Numbered from the stretch's first letter, positions 43,620 to 53,765 are shown. The stretch: 64,000 nucleotides of DNA from Glaciecola sp047250385 (GCF_047250385.1 NZ_JBLBVM010000043.1:56904-120903), one strand, 5' to 3'. Notes: a model not told the origin generated them from the letters alone. Translations and numbers: made by a program.

Positions 43620-44363
43620 ATGACCACCATACCGAAAGCTGCATATCGACGTATATTGTTAAAATTGAGTGGGGAAGCCCTAATGGGCGACGAAAACTTT
43701 GGTATCGACGCCAAAGTGTTAGATCGCATGGCCGTAGAGATTAAAGAAATCGTAGAGCTAGGCGTAGAAGTTGGTTTAGTTATCGGTGGCGGTAACTTAT
43801 TCCGCGGCGAAGGCTTAGCCAAAGCAGGCATGCATCGCGTTGTTGGCGACCACATGGGGATGCTAGCAACCGTAATGAACGGCCTTGCAATGAGAGATGC
43901 ATTGCACAGAGCTTTCGTAAACGCACGCCTAATGTCAGCGATACCATTGAACGGAGTTTGTGACCCGTACAACTGGGCAGACGCTATAAGTTTTCTAAAA
44001 TCAGGCAGAGTTGTGATATTCTCTGCTGGTACAGGTAACCCATTCTTCACAACAGATTCCGCAGCGTGTTTACGCGGTATCGAAATTGAAGCAGACGCAG
44101 TCTTAAAAGCGACCAAAGTCGATGGTGTTTACAGTGCCGATCCGGTAACCAACCCAGACGCAGTGCTACTTAAAAACATAAGTTACCAAGACGTACTCGA
44201 AAAAGAACTAAAAGTAATGGACCTATCAGCCTTTACCTTAGCACGTGACCATAACATCCCAATTCGTGTGTTTAACATGAACAAGCCAGGTTGTTTGAAG
44301 CGCGTTGTTTTAGGTGACGACGAAGGTACAACTATTTGTCATCCAGAAAAAGTAAAAAACTAA
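43620..44363 (+). CDS. pyrH: UMP kinase
   Basis: The 247-residue hexameric kinase has RRILLKLSGEALMG, then GLVIGGGNLFRGE, the FSAGTGNPFFTTDSAACLRG loop and DGVYSADPVTNP. It phosphorylates UMP to UDP. It begins the pyrH-frr-uppS-cdsA run; AAGGAAACAAA precedes the ATG. Confidence 0.97.
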   Translation: MTTIPKAAYRRILLKLSGEALMGDENFGIDAKVLDRMAVEIKEIVELGVEVGLVIGGGNLFRGEGLAKAGMHRVVGDHMGMLATVMNGLAMRDALHRAFVNARLMSAIPLNGVCDPYNWADAISFLKSGRVVIFSAGTGNPFFTTDSAACLRGIEIEADAVLKATKVDGVYSADPVTNPDAVLLKNISYQDVLEKELKVMDLSAFTLARDHNIPIRVFNMNKPGCLKRVVLGDDEGTTICHPEKVKN

Positions 44364-44373
44364 GGATTTTGTT

Positions 44374-44931
44374 GTGATTGATGAAATTGAATTAGACGCC
44401 CAACAGCGCATGGAAAAAAGTATTACGGCGTTAAAAGGCCAATTAAGCAAGATCAGAACAGGTCGCGCGCACCCGAGTTTGTTAGACAATATCATGGTGC
44501 CTTACTATGGTTCTAATACTCCGCTTAAACAAGTAGCCAACGTTGTTGCAGAAGACAACAGAACACTTGCTTTGTCAGTTTTCGACAAGAGCATTATTCA
44601 AGCAGTAGAAAAAGCAATTATGCAGTCAAACTTGGGCCTAAACCCAATGAGTGCTGGCAATACAATCCGTATCCCAATGCCACCTTTGACTGAAGAGCGC
44701 AGAAAAGACTTAATTAAAGTTGTCCGTAACGAAGCTGAATTAGGCCGAGTTGCAGTGCGTAACGTTCGTCGTGACGCTAATAGTGACATTAAAGAGTTGC
44801 TAAAAGAAAAAGAAGTCAGTGAAGATCAGAGTCGTGCAGGTGAAGAGAACATTCAAACTCTTACCAATGAATTTATCAAAACAATTGATACGATTCTTGC
44901 CGACAAAGAAAAAGAATTGATGGAAGTCTAG
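44374..44931 (+). CDS. frr: Ribosome recycling factor
   Basis: The 185-residue protein has the RRF two-domain pattern: MEKSITALKGQLSKIRTGRA, then NTIRIPMPPLTEERRKDL and VRNVRRDANSDIK. It splits post-termination ribosomes with EF-G. It starts with GTG, 10 bases after pyrH. Confidence 0.97.
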   Translation: MIDEIELDAQQRMEKSITALKGQLSKIRTGRAHPSLLDNIMVPYYGSNTPLKQVANVVAEDNRTLALSVFDKSIIQAVEKAIMQSNLGLNPMSAGNTIRIPMPPLTEERRKDLIKVVRNEAELGRVAVRNVRRDANSDIKELLKEKEVSEDQSRAGEENIQTLTNEFIKTIDTILADKEKELMEV

Positions 44932-44935
44932 GCGA

Positions 44936-45712
44936 TTGAGCTCCGACAGTTCTAATGAAGCGTCTTCTTCAAGTGAAGGCGCTTTACCAAAGCATGTTGC
45001 CATCATCATGGATGGCAATGGGCGTTGGGCTCAACAACAAGGAAAGTTAAGAACTTTTGGTCACAAGGCTGGTGTTGATGCCGTTCGTGCATCCGTGCGA
45101 TTTGCCCGTAAGAAAGGGATAAAAGCGCTCACCTTATTTGCCTTCAGCAGTGAAAACTGGAAGCGACCAAAAGACGAAGTCAAAGTACTAATGCAATTAT
45201 TCAATCTCGTTTTATCTAGCGAGGTTAAAAAGCTTAATAAAAACAATATTCGCTTAAAAGTTATCGGTGATTTGTCGGCATTCGAACAAAAGTTAGTCGA
45301 TAAGATACGAAAAGCAGAAGCCCTTACAGAAAATAACACTTCATTAACACTTAACATCGCAGCCAATTATGGTGGTCGTTGGGATATCGTTAATGCTGCC
45401 AAGCAAATTGTAGCCGATGTGGAGCAAGGGCTTGTAAAATCGGAAGAAATTACCGAAGAGAGCTTCAATAAATACACCTGCATGTCCGATTTACCCACGC
45501 TGGATTTGTTGATCCGCACAGGTGGCGACCACCGTGTGAGTAACTTTTTATTGTGGCAATGCGCATATGCAGAATTCTATTTTTGTGAGACACTTTGGCC
45601 AGATTTCGATGAGCAGAAGTTCGATGAAGCAATATCCGACTTCTGTCAAAGACAAAGACGGTTTGGACAAACAGGTGAACAAGTGAGTCCAGACAACCAA
45701 GGTCAAGGTTAA
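44936..45712 (+). CDS. uppS: Undecaprenyl diphosphate synthase
   Basis: The 258-residue cis-prenyltransferase has the active-site IMDGNGRWAQQQGKLRTFGH, then FAFSSENWKRP and LLIRTGGDHRVSNFLLWQ. It makes the undecaprenyl carrier used for peptidoglycan and for the polysaccharide of region 1. It uses a TTG start, 4 bases after frr, and has a short Ser-rich N-terminal tail. Its stop overlaps the cdsA start by 1 base. Confidence 0.95.
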   Translation: MSSDSSNEASSSSEGALPKHVAIIMDGNGRWAQQQGKLRTFGHKAGVDAVRASVRFARKKGIKALTLFAFSSENWKRPKDEVKVLMQLFNLVLSSEVKKLNKNNIRLKVIGDLSAFEQKLVDKIRKAEALTENNTSLTLNIAANYGGRWDIVNAAKQIVADVEQGLVKSEEITEESFNKYTCMSDLPTLDLLIRTGGDHRVSNFLLWQCAYAEFYFCETLWPDFDEQKFDEAISDFCQRQRRFGQTGEQVSPDNQGQG

Positions 45713-46575
45713 TGTTAAAACAAAGAATAATAACAGCACTCATTCTTGCGCCTTTGGCAATTTTAGCCATCTTATTTTTACCGGTTGAGCAATTCAAAAT
45801 TGCTGTTGCTGGTGTGGTCGCTTTAGGTGCCTACGAATGGGCTAATATGTCAGGCATTAATGGTCGCTTTTCAAAAGCGACGTTTATGACGCTGATACTG
45901 GTTATTTGCGGTGCACTCATATTCGCCGTCGACGGCCAAGCAGTTTGGTACCAAGGTGAGTTAAATAGCATCTACAAGACCATACTCGGCATCGCTGCGG
46001 CATGGTGGGCTGTGTCATTAGTGATGATCCTCACTTATCCAAAATACAGTTCAGGCTGGACGGAAAACGTTCCTATTCGAGCTACTTTTGGTATTTTGAC
46101 CCTCATTCCTACGTGGGTAGCAATTATCAGCCTGCGCACTAATTTATATGAAGTTGACCCGTTTTACGGTGCCTCTTTAATCTTTTATGTACTAGGGATT
46201 GTTTGGGCTGCAGATATCGGCGCTTTCTTCGTTGGTGTTAAATTCGGTAAGCACAAGTTGCGTCCAAATGTATCACCAGGTAAGAGCATCGAAGGCTTAC
46301 TCGGTGGTGTGATGGCATCTCTAGCTATTATCGCGTTCGCTGCTTTGCATTATCAGTTTGAAGCTAGTCGCATGTGGATGCACCTTCTCATTGGTGTTAT
46401 TACAGTCGCAGTGTCTGCTTTAGGCGATTTAAATGAAAGTATGTTTAAGCGTTGCGCTGGCATTAAAGACAGCGGGAAACTACTTCCTGGGCACGGTGGC
46501 ATTATGGACCGCATCGACAGTTTAACGGCTGCCTTCCCAGTGTTTGCGTTTTGTTACGTCGTTTGGATGGCTTAA
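45712..46575 (+). CDS. cdsA: Phosphatidate cytidylyltransferase
   Basis: The 287-residue membrane protein has about eight helices and the CDP-diglyceride synthetase signature SALGDLNESMFKRCAGIKD followed by LPGHGGIMDRIDSL. It makes CDP-diacylglycerol for phospholipid synthesis. It is in the uppS-cdsA-dxr order usual for gammaproteobacteria. Confidence 0.95.
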   Translation: MLKQRIITALILAPLAILAILFLPVEQFKIAVAGVVALGAYEWANMSGINGRFSKATFMTLILVICGALIFAVDGQAVWYQGELNSIYKTILGIAAAWWAVSLVMILTYPKYSSGWTENVPIRATFGILTLIPTWVAIISLRTNLYEVDPFYGASLIFYVLGIVWAADIGAFFVGVKFGKHKLRPNVSPGKSIEGLLGGVMASLAIIAFAALHYQFEASRMWMHLLIGVITVAVSALGDLNESMFKRCAGIKDSGKLLPGHGGIMDRIDSLTAAFPVFAFCYVVWMA

Positions 46576-46644
46576 GTTAGTATGCTGATACATCTATTTT
46601 TTTCCTTTTCTTCATACTCGTTTAAATAAGGCCAGGCAGAAACT

Positions 46645-47826
46645 GTGAGAACAATTACTGTCCTAGGGGCAACCGGTTCTATTGGACAAAATACACTTGA
46701 TGTAATAGCGCGTCACCCTGATAAGTATCGTGTATTTGCGATAACAGGGCATGCCAATTTAGAAGAATTAGCTCGTCTTGCTGTTCAGTGCTCGCCTCGT
46801 TACATTGTGTTATCCGATCCCCAGGCATATAGCGCGTTCTCCGCTCTACTAAGTAAAACTAACTGTCATTCTGAGGTCTTAGTTGGCGCTCAGGCTCTTG
46901 ATGATGTTTGTTCTGCGCCTGAAGTTGATACTGTGATGTCTGCCATTGTCGGCGCTGCAGGATTATTACCAACTTTAGCCGCGGTTCGAGCTGGAAAGCG
47001 TGTGTTGTTGGCAAACAAAGAATCCTTGGTTATGTCGGGCGAGTTGTTCATGAATGCGGTTATAGAACACAAAGCTGAATTACTGCCTATCGATAGTGAG
47101 CACAATGCCATTTTTCAATGTTTACCGCATGATTTTCAATATGGAAACCTAGCACATTCAGGTATTGCGAAAATACTACTGACTGGCTCCGGTGGACCAT
47201 TTAGAATCTTGCCAAATGAATCCTTCGATGCGATAACTCCCGATCAAGCTTGTGCTCATCCCAACTGGACGATGGGCCGTAAAATCTCCGTTGATTCTGC
47301 TTCAATGATGAATAAAGGGCTAGAGTTTATTGAGGCTAAATGGTTGTTTGGCTTGCATGAAAATGACATCGAAGTGGTACTTCATCCACAAAGCACAATA
47401 CATTCAATGGTGCAGTATGTTGATGGCTCAGTGATTGCGCAGATGGGAAACCCTGATATGCGCACACCTATCGCCTATGGCTTAAGTTTTCCTGAGCGCA
47501 TTAGTTCGGGAGTCGATTCTCTCGACTTTTCAAGCTTAGCTGATTTTAGCTTTTCCAAGCCAGAGCCAAGTCGTTACCCTAATTTGTATTTAGCGATGCA
47601 AGCTTGTGAAGAAGGGCAGGCTGCAACAACCGCTATCAATGCCGCAAACGAAGTGGCTGTTGAGGCTTTCTTGCAGGGCCAAATTAAGTTTACTGACATC
47701 GCTAAAGTGAACGAACAAGTGCTACAGCAAAGCGATTTAATTGAACTCACCTCTATTGTACAAGTCTTAGAGCATGACGCAGAAGCCAGAAGTTTAGCGC
47801 AACAATTAGTAAGGAAGTTAAATTAG
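46645..47826 (+). CDS. dxr: 1-deoxy-D-xylulose 5-phosphate reductoisomerase
   Basis: The 393-residue protein has the NADPH motif VLGATGSIGQNTLDV, then LANKESLVMSGE, metal-binding PIDSEHNAIFQCL, and TGSGGPFR. It makes MEP for isoprenoid precursors, upstream of UppS in metabolism. A GTG start is used. Its stop overlaps the rseP start by 1 base. Confidence 0.96.
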   Translation: MRTITVLGATGSIGQNTLDVIARHPDKYRVFAITGHANLEELARLAVQCSPRYIVLSDPQAYSAFSALLSKTNCHSEVLVGAQALDDVCSAPEVDTVMSAIVGAAGLLPTLAAVRAGKRVLLANKESLVMSGELFMNAVIEHKAELLPIDSEHNAIFQCLPHDFQYGNLAHSGIAKILLTGSGGPFRILPNESFDAITPDQACAHPNWTMGRKISVDSASMMNKGLEFIEAKWLFGLHENDIEVVLHPQSTIHSMVQYVDGSVIAQMGNPDMRTPIAYGLSFPERISSGVDSLDFSSLADFSFSKPEPSRYPNLYLAMQACEEGQAATTAINAANEVAVEAFLQGQIKFTDIAKVNEQVLQQSDLIELTSIVQVLEHDAEARSLAQQLVRKLN

Positions 47827-49202
47827 TGTTCGGATTTGAAAGCGAGTTTTTATTTGTCTTCATCAGAAATGTAGGCTCCTTCATCATTGCCTTGGGCATA
47901 TTAGTTGCCGTGCATGAATGGGGACATTTTATTGTTGCTAGAAAATGCGGTGTTAAAGTGCTTCGCTTTTCAATTGGCTTTGGTAAACCTCTTTATAAAC
48001 GCATTACGTCTACTGGTATGGAATTTGTCATTGCGATGATCCCGCTAGGTGGTTACGTCAGAATGCTAGACGGCAGAGTAGACGACGTTGATGAAAAAGA
48101 TAAGGCCGAATCGTTTGACCAACAAAAGGTGTGGAAACGCATTGCCATAGTGGCTGCAGGGCCCGGTATAAACTTTCTGTTTGCGATATTGATTTTGATG
48201 ATCGTGGCAATGATAGGTCAAGATAAAGCCAAGCCCTATATTGGCGAAATCAAACCAGACTCATATATTGCTGTTAGTGGCATCGCAGTCGGTGACAAAA
48301 TTACAGCCGTTGATTCTTCTCAAACCAAAACATGGCAGTCCGTTAATATTGAGTTGATGCGCTATATTGGAGCCGACAGCATTCCATTAACGGTTGAGAA
48401 ACCTAATGGTCAATCGGTTTCTTACGATATCAAAATGCCAAACTGGGAATTCGATCCTGAATCAGACAATATGTTTGAATCGATAGGATTCGAACCATTT
48501 CGTGTAAAGCCTAGTAAAATCATCGCTTTAGTCGTTTCTGACGGGCCTTCTGAAAAAGCGGGCCTACAAAAAAATGATGAAATAGTAAAACTAAATGGAA
48601 CCTTCATGGCTGAGTGGGGACAAATAGTGGACTATGTTGCACCAAGAGCCAACGAAACGATTGAAGTTGAAGTGAAGCGAAATGGTGAAACAAAGATCTT
48701 TTCTGTGACTTTGGGCGAACGAGAAACAGCCGATGGAACAACAGGTGTACTTGGTATTTCTTCGCAGTTCGAAGAGTATCCAGAAGCTTATTTCTTCCAC
48801 GACAAATCTAATCCTTTTGAAGCTTTGGTGAAAGGAACGCAAGAAACTTGGCGATTAATGACCTTAACTGTCGAAATGTTAGGCAAATTCATTAGTGGAG
48901 ATGTGGCAGTTAAAAACTTGAGTGGCCCAATTTCTATTGCTCAAGGCGCTGGAATTAGTGCAAGTTATGGAATTGTTGTATTTTTAGGGTTTTTAGCACT
49001 AATCAGTGTTAATCTTGGCATCGTAAATTTGTTACCATTACCCATGCTCGACGGCGGACATTTAATGTACTTCACAGCCGAATGGATAACAGGCAAGCCT
49101 GTCCCAGACGCAGTACAGGAAATTGGATTTAGGATAGGTGGCGTATTGTTATTCATGTTAATGGCCGTGGCTATTTTTAACGACATCAATCGCATCACAT
49201 AA
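47826..49202 (+). CDS. rseP: Site-2 membrane metalloprotease RseP
   Basis: The 458-residue protein has the zinc motif HEWGH in the first helix (residues about 30-34), two PDZ domains (about 125-310), and the C-terminal metal ligand motif NLLPLPMLDGGHL. It cuts anti-sigma factor RseA in the sigma-E response and clears signal peptides. It sits before bamA, as in E. coli. Confidence 0.95.
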   Translation: MFGFESEFLFVFIRNVGSFIIALGILVAVHEWGHFIVARKCGVKVLRFSIGFGKPLYKRITSTGMEFVIAMIPLGGYVRMLDGRVDDVDEKDKAESFDQQKVWKRIAIVAAGPGINFLFAILILMIVAMIGQDKAKPYIGEIKPDSYIAVSGIAVGDKITAVDSSQTKTWQSVNIELMRYIGADSIPLTVEKPNGQSVSYDIKMPNWEFDPESDNMFESIGFEPFRVKPSKIIALVVSDGPSEKAGLQKNDEIVKLNGTFMAEWGQIVDYVAPRANETIEVEVKRNGETKIFSVTLGERETADGTTGVLGISSQFEEYPEAYFFHDKSNPFEALVKGTQETWRLMTLTVEMLGKFISGDVAVKNLSGPISIAQGAGISASYGIVVFLGFLALISVNLGIVNLLPLPMLDGGHLMYFTAEWITGKPVPDAVQEIGFRIGGVLLFMLMAVAIFNDINRIT

Positions 49203-49245
49203 TAATAGTTTTATAAAAAAACGTGTATTGGAAGAATATTAGTAA

Positions 49246-51732
49246 ATGAAGTGTAAACAGTTAGTTCTTATCGCCTTATTGGCATTTACGTCGTTATCAT
49301 TTGCACAGAGTAAATCTGAATTTGTGGTAGAAGATATTCGCGTTGAAGGTTTGCAACGTGTGGCATTAGGTGCTGCATTAACCTATCTTCCAGTGCAGGT
49401 AGGCGATGAGTTAAACGCTTTCCGCGTTAGTCAATTAATCCGCTCACTGTATTCCTCTACTCACTTTGAGAAAGTAGAAATACTGCGCGACGGCGGCTTG
49501 CTTATTGTTAGAGTCTCAGAAAGACCGACGATCAGTAATATCGTATTCGAAGGTAATGACGATATTAAAGACGAACAACTGCAAGACAGTTTAGAAAACT
49601 CAAATATTCGCGTTGGTGAGCCACTAGACAGAACGGTGCTTACATCAATCGAAAATGGCTTGAAAGACTTCTTTTACAGCATTGGTAAATACAACGCCGA
49701 TGTGTCAGCAATTATTACTCCCTTGCCAAGAAACCGTGTTGACTTAAAGTTACTTTTCGAAGAAGGCGACTCAGCCAAGATTAAGCAAATTAATATTGTG
49801 GGTAATGAAGTATTTGATGACGAGACTTTGTTCAACGTCATGGAATTAAAATTTGATATGCCGTGGTGGGATTTCACATCTGAAACTCGTTACCAACAAC
49901 AAACCCTTTCAGGCGATTTGGAAAACATCACAAGTTATTACAAAGACCGAGGCTACCTGCGCTTTGCAATTGCCACAACTCAAGTATCGATGACACCAGA
50001 GAAAGATGGTATCTATATTGGTATGAACGTTGAGGAAGGTGAACAGTACACTATTTCAGAGGTTGAGTTAGTGGGCGACATGCTTGGCTTTGAAGACTTC
50101 CTAAATCAAGTATTACCTTTATCTGCTGGTGAGTTGTATAACCAAGCAACAGTAACTTATACAGAAGAATTTATTAGTAAATACCTTGGCCGCTTTGGCT
50201 ATGCTTACCCAACCGTGACGACAATCCCAGATATCAACGATGAAGATAAAACCGTTAAGCTGTCTTTGTCGGTAGATCCAGGTAAGCGCATTTATGTGCG
50301 ACGCATTAATTTCCAAGGTAACGTGATTACGTCAGACGAAGTTTTACGTCAAAACCTAAGTCAGCTTGAAGGTACTTGGTTATCTGACCAATTGCTAGAA
50401 AGCTCAAAAGCGTCTTTATCTAGACTGACTTATATGGAAACGGTTGATTTCGAAACCATTCGTTTGCCAGGCGAAGACGACAAAGTAGACGTTGAGTTTA
50501 AAGTAAAAGAGCAAGCGTCAGGCTCTTTCCAAGCCGGTATCGGTTATGGTGATAACACTAAATTAAGCCTAAATGCTGGTATTCAACAAGATAACTTCCT
50601 TGGTACTGGTAAACGCATTGGCCTGAATTTGTCGACCGTTTCTTATCAGCAATCTGTGCAACTGAACTATACCGACCCGTACTTTACAATCGACGGCATC
50701 AGTTTGGGCGGCAGCATGGGTTACAGCAAGTTTGACGGTGGTGACTTTGGTGTTGTTCAATACGACAGCGAACGCTATCAGATTGGTGCAAACATTGGTT
50801 ACCCAATCAATGAAGTAAACCGTATTAGTTTTGGTCTTACCTATGCGCACGTTGAATTATCAAGTGATAACACGTCGTATGAACAAACCTCACGTTTCTA
50901 CGATCAATTCAGAGCAGAAGGCGATCCTGATTCATCTATTAAATATGAAAGCTTCTTAGCGTCAGCCAGTTGGACTCGCTCAACCCTTAACCGTGGTTTG
51001 TTCCCAACAGATGGTTCTTCGCAACGAGCATCATTCAGTATTACAACGCCTAACTCTGACGTTAACTACTTTAAATTTATTGCAGATACCAAATGGTATT
51101 ATCCAATTACTAAAAGTCAGCGCTGGTCGGTACTCGCGAGAATGCGTTTAGGTTATGGTAATGGTTATGGTGACAAATCAGGCTCTGACCAAATATTGCC
51201 ATTTACTGAAAACTTCACGGCGGGTGGTGCAGATACCTTACGTGGATTCGAAAACAACACCGTTGGTCCTCGTGGTGTGCAGCGTATCTCCTCGCAAATT
51301 GGTACAACACCTTTAGGTACGCCTATTTTCGGTAGCCCTGATACAGACAGAATCGGTGTTTCCCCTAGAAGTCTAGGTGGTAACGCAATGGCAATTGGTG
51401 GTTTAGAACTCATCGTTCCAACACCGTTTGTTGAAGCAGAATTTGATAGCTCAGTACGTACTTCCATATTCTTAGATGTAGGTAACGTGTGGGATACTGA
51501 ATTTGACTATGACGAATACAAGGATTTGAACTTCATTAGCCGAACTGGCGAAGGTCAGCCTGACGCACTGGGTGATTATAGTGATTGGTCACAATTCAGA
51601 AGTTCTGCAGGCTTGTCTGTGCAATGGATTTCACCTATGGGGCCGCTTGTGTTTAGTTTCTCCAAGGAAATTAATTCAAGAGACGGTGATAACCCTAAAT
51701 TCTTTACGTTTAATATTGGCTCAACTTTCTAA
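49246..51732 (+). CDS. bamA: Outer membrane protein assembly factor BamA
   Basis: The 828-residue protein has a signal peptide (cleavage near FAQ-SKS), five POTRA domains (residues about 25-430) and a 16-strand beta-barrel. The conserved loop-6 motif is ADTLRGFENN near residue 660, and the terminal Phe gives a beta-signal (FTFNIGSTF). It inserts outer-membrane proteins. Its partner skp follows. Confidence 0.97.
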   Translation: MKCKQLVLIALLAFTSLSFAQSKSEFVVEDIRVEGLQRVALGAALTYLPVQVGDELNAFRVSQLIRSLYSSTHFEKVEILRDGGLLIVRVSERPTISNIVFEGNDDIKDEQLQDSLENSNIRVGEPLDRTVLTSIENGLKDFFYSIGKYNADVSAIITPLPRNRVDLKLLFEEGDSAKIKQINIVGNEVFDDETLFNVMELKFDMPWWDFTSETRYQQQTLSGDLENITSYYKDRGYLRFAIATTQVSMTPEKDGIYIGMNVEEGEQYTISEVELVGDMLGFEDFLNQVLPLSAGELYNQATVTYTEEFISKYLGRFGYAYPTVTTIPDINDEDKTVKLSLSVDPGKRIYVRRINFQGNVITSDEVLRQNLSQLEGTWLSDQLLESSKASLSRLTYMETVDFETIRLPGEDDKVDVEFKVKEQASGSFQAGIGYGDNTKLSLNAGIQQDNFLGTGKRIGLNLSTVSYQQSVQLNYTDPYFTIDGISLGGSMGYSKFDGGDFGVVQYDSERYQIGANIGYPINEVNRISFGLTYAHVELSSDNTSYEQTSRFYDQFRAEGDPDSSIKYESFLASASWTRSTLNRGLFPTDGSSQRASFSITTPNSDVNYFKFIADTKWYYPITKSQRWSVLARMRLGYGNGYGDKSGSDQILPFTENFTAGGADTLRGFENNTVGPRGVQRISSQIGTTPLGTPIFGSPDTDRIGVSPRSLGGNAMAIGGLELIVPTPFVEAEFDSSVRTSIFLDVGNVWDTEFDYDEYKDLNFISRTGEGQPDALGDYSDWSQFRSSAGLSVQWISPMGPLVFSFSKEINSRDGDNPKFFTFNIGSTF

Positions 51733-51826
51733 AGCCTTATTAACGTAGTATTATACAAAAAAATTAACTTATAATAGCTGGGTGCCAAGACGCTCAGCAA
51801 AACGGAACAGATTAAAGGAGTTTCCA

Positions 51827-52345
51827 TTGAAAACATTTACTAAAACACTCATCGCAGGTGCTATGCTTAGCTCAGCATTATTGACTACAGCTGCTCAAGC
51901 AGCAGATCAAAAGATCGGTGTTGTCGATGTACAAGGTATTGTTCGTTCTTTACCACAATTTGCTGAAATTGCGCAAACTGTTGGCAATGAATTTAAAGAT
52001 GCAATCCAAGAGTTCAATACTCAAAAAGAAGAATATAACTTCTTGCTTCAAAAGCTACAGCGCGAGAGTGCAACTATGGGTGCTGACGAGAAGACTAAAC
52101 TTGAAGAGCAAATTATTGCTTTGAACAAGACTTTGCAAGAAAAGTCTGGTCCACTTCAAGAAAACATGCAACGTCGTGAGCAAGAAGAAGCGAAGAAATT
52201 GTTTGCTTTAGTAATGCAAGCAGTTGATAAAATTGCCGCTGATGGTAAATACGATATCGTTTTATCAAGAAACTCTGCGCCATTCGTTAAGCCAGAATTT
52301 GACATTTCACAGTCAGTACTAGAGCAAGTTACTAAAGCTCAGTAA
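51827..52345 (+). CDS. skp: Periplasmic chaperone Skp/OmpH
   Basis: The TTG at 51827 was chosen because AAAGGAG lies 6 bases upstream; the frame extends to 51782 without a signal. The 172-residue product has a Sec signal (cleavage after AQA at residue 25). A long coiled-coil arm follows (residues about 55-125, KEEYNFLLQKLQRESATMG). It carries unfolded outer-membrane proteins to BamA. A strong terminator follows, where lpxD would be expected in most relatives. Confidence 0.93.
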   Translation: MKTFTKTLIAGAMLSSALLTTAAQAADQKIGVVDVQGIVRSLPQFAEIAQTVGNEFKDAIQEFNTQKEEYNFLLQKLQRESATMGADEKTKLEEQIIALNKTLQEKSGPLQENMQRREQEEAKKLFALVMQAVDKIAADGKYDIVLSRNSAPFVKPEFDISQSVLEQVTKAQ

Positions 52346-52402
52346 TAACAAAAATATTTCGCCAGTCGATAGTATTCGATTGGATATGAATCATTCTGGC
52401 GA

Positions 52403-52440
52403 AAATCAGGCCAACCAATCGGTTGGTCTGATTTGTTTTT
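52403..52440 (+). terminator. Rho-independent terminator after skp
   Basis: AAATCAGGCCAACC (52403-52416) pairs with 52421-52434 across an AATC loop with one G-T pair. GTTTTT follows. It separates bamA-skp from the fabZ unit. Confidence 0.88.
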
Positions 52441-52541
52441 ACTCCTTAAAAGCGTATCTTATGCACCCCACCTATAGGGTAAGAATAATAAAGTGATTGG
52501 CTAGGACGAAATCTATCGTTTTAGACCGCAAAGGAGATATT

Positions 52542-52988
52542 TTGGCAGACTCACAAAAAACCATCGATATAAAAGAGATTATGGAATTGTTACCGCATAG
52601 GTATCCATTTCTACTAATCGATCGAGTTACTGACTACGAACTGGGAAAAACGCTTAAAGGTTATAAAAACATAAGCTTTAATGAACCTTGTTTTAACGGT
52701 CACTTCCCTGGTCAACCGATTTTCCCTGGTGTTTTGATTCTGGAAGGACTTGCACAAGCGGCTGGTGTTCTAGGCTTCAAAACAATGGGTAATAGCGACC
52801 AGTTATACTTGTACGCAGGAATAGACAAAGCTCGTTTTAAACGTCCTTGTGTTCCCGGAGATAAGTTAGAGTACACGGTTGACCTGATTAAAGAACGTCG
52901 CGGTATTTGGAAGTTTTCAGGTGTAGCGTCTGTCGATGGTGCAGAGGTTTGCACTGCAGATTTCATGTGCGCAATGAGAGATATGTAA
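52542..52988 (+). CDS. fabZ: 3-hydroxyacyl-ACP dehydratase FabZ
   Basis: The TTG at 52542 follows AAGGAG with a 5-base spacer and gives the usual 148-residue length; an upstream TTG at 52497 would add 15 unlikely residues. FabZ signatures are LLPHRYPFLLIDRV, then NGHFPGQPIFPGVLILEGLA with the catalytic His and Glu. It dehydrates 3-hydroxyacyl-ACP in fatty acid synthesis. lpxA starts 1 base after the stop. Confidence 0.95.
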   Translation: MADSQKTIDIKEIMELLPHRYPFLLIDRVTDYELGKTLKGYKNISFNEPCFNGHFPGQPIFPGVLILEGLAQAAGVLGFKTMGNSDQLYLYAGIDKARFKRPCVPGDKLEYTVDLIKERRGIWKFSGVASVDGAEVCTADFMCAMRDM

Positions 52989-52989
52989 T

Positions 52990-53760
52990 ATGATTCATCC
53001 TTCATCGATAATATCTGACTCGGCCATCATTGGCCAGAATGTCCAAATTGGACCATTTTGTGTCATCGGCGATAATGTCGAGATTGGCGATAATTGTGTT
53101 TTAACTTCACACGTTGTGGTTAAAGGGCACTCAAAAATTGGTAAGAACAATGTGTTTTTTCAATTTTGCTCTATCGGTGAAGACTGCCAAGATAAGAAAT
53201 ATGCTGGTGAAGCAACTTTCCTTGAAATTGGCGATGATAATGTTTTTCGTGAATCCTGTACCATTCACCGTGGTACTGTTCAAGACGACAGCATGACGCG
53301 CATTGGTAGCCGTAATCTATTTATGGTCAACACCCATGTAGCACATGATTGTATGTTTGGTGACGATAATATCTTTGCCAACAACTGTACCGTTGCAGGT
53401 CATGTTCATATTGGCAATCAAGTGATACTAGGTGGCATGACAGCAGTGCATCAATTCTGTCACATTGGTTCCCACTCCTTTACCGGTGGTGGCGCAATAG
53501 TCTTAAAAGATGTTCCTCCTTACGTGATGGTCAGTGGCTTGAAGCACGTTCCTCAAGGTATCAACAGTGAAGGATTGAAACGTCGAGGCTTTAGCTCATC
53601 AACAATCATGGCGATTAAACGCGCCTACAAAGTCATTTATCGCAATGGTAATACTACCGACCAAGCGCTGCCGATACTCAATGAGATGGCCGAAACTGAA
53701 CCTGATATTAAAATATTAGCGGATTTCGTGGCCTCATCCAAACGTGGCATTGTTCGATAA
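52990..53760 (+). CDS. lpxA: UDP-N-acetylglucosamine acyltransferase LpxA
   Basis: The 256-residue left-handed beta-helix protein starts with IHPSSIISDSAIIGQNVQIG. The catalytic His is in VNTHVAHDCMFGDDN, and the C-terminal helical part follows KRRGFSSSTI. It performs the first step of lipid A synthesis. It lies between fabZ and lpxB, the universal order. Confidence 0.97.
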   Translation: MIHPSSIISDSAIIGQNVQIGPFCVIGDNVEIGDNCVLTSHVVVKGHSKIGKNNVFFQFCSIGEDCQDKKYAGEATFLEIGDDNVFRESCTIHRGTVQDDSMTRIGSRNLFMVNTHVAHDCMFGDDNIFANNCTVAGHVHIGNQVILGGMTAVHQFCHIGSHSFTGGGAIVLKDVPPYVMVSGLKHVPQGINSEGLKRRGFSSSTIMAIKRAYKVIYRNGNTTDQALPILNEMAETEPDIKILADFVASSKRGIVR

Positions 53761-53765
53761 ATCGA

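Noticed and set aside
52497..52541. Upstream TTG start for fabZ adding 15 residues
   Set aside because: The TTG at 52542 has AAGGAG at good distance and gives the standard length.
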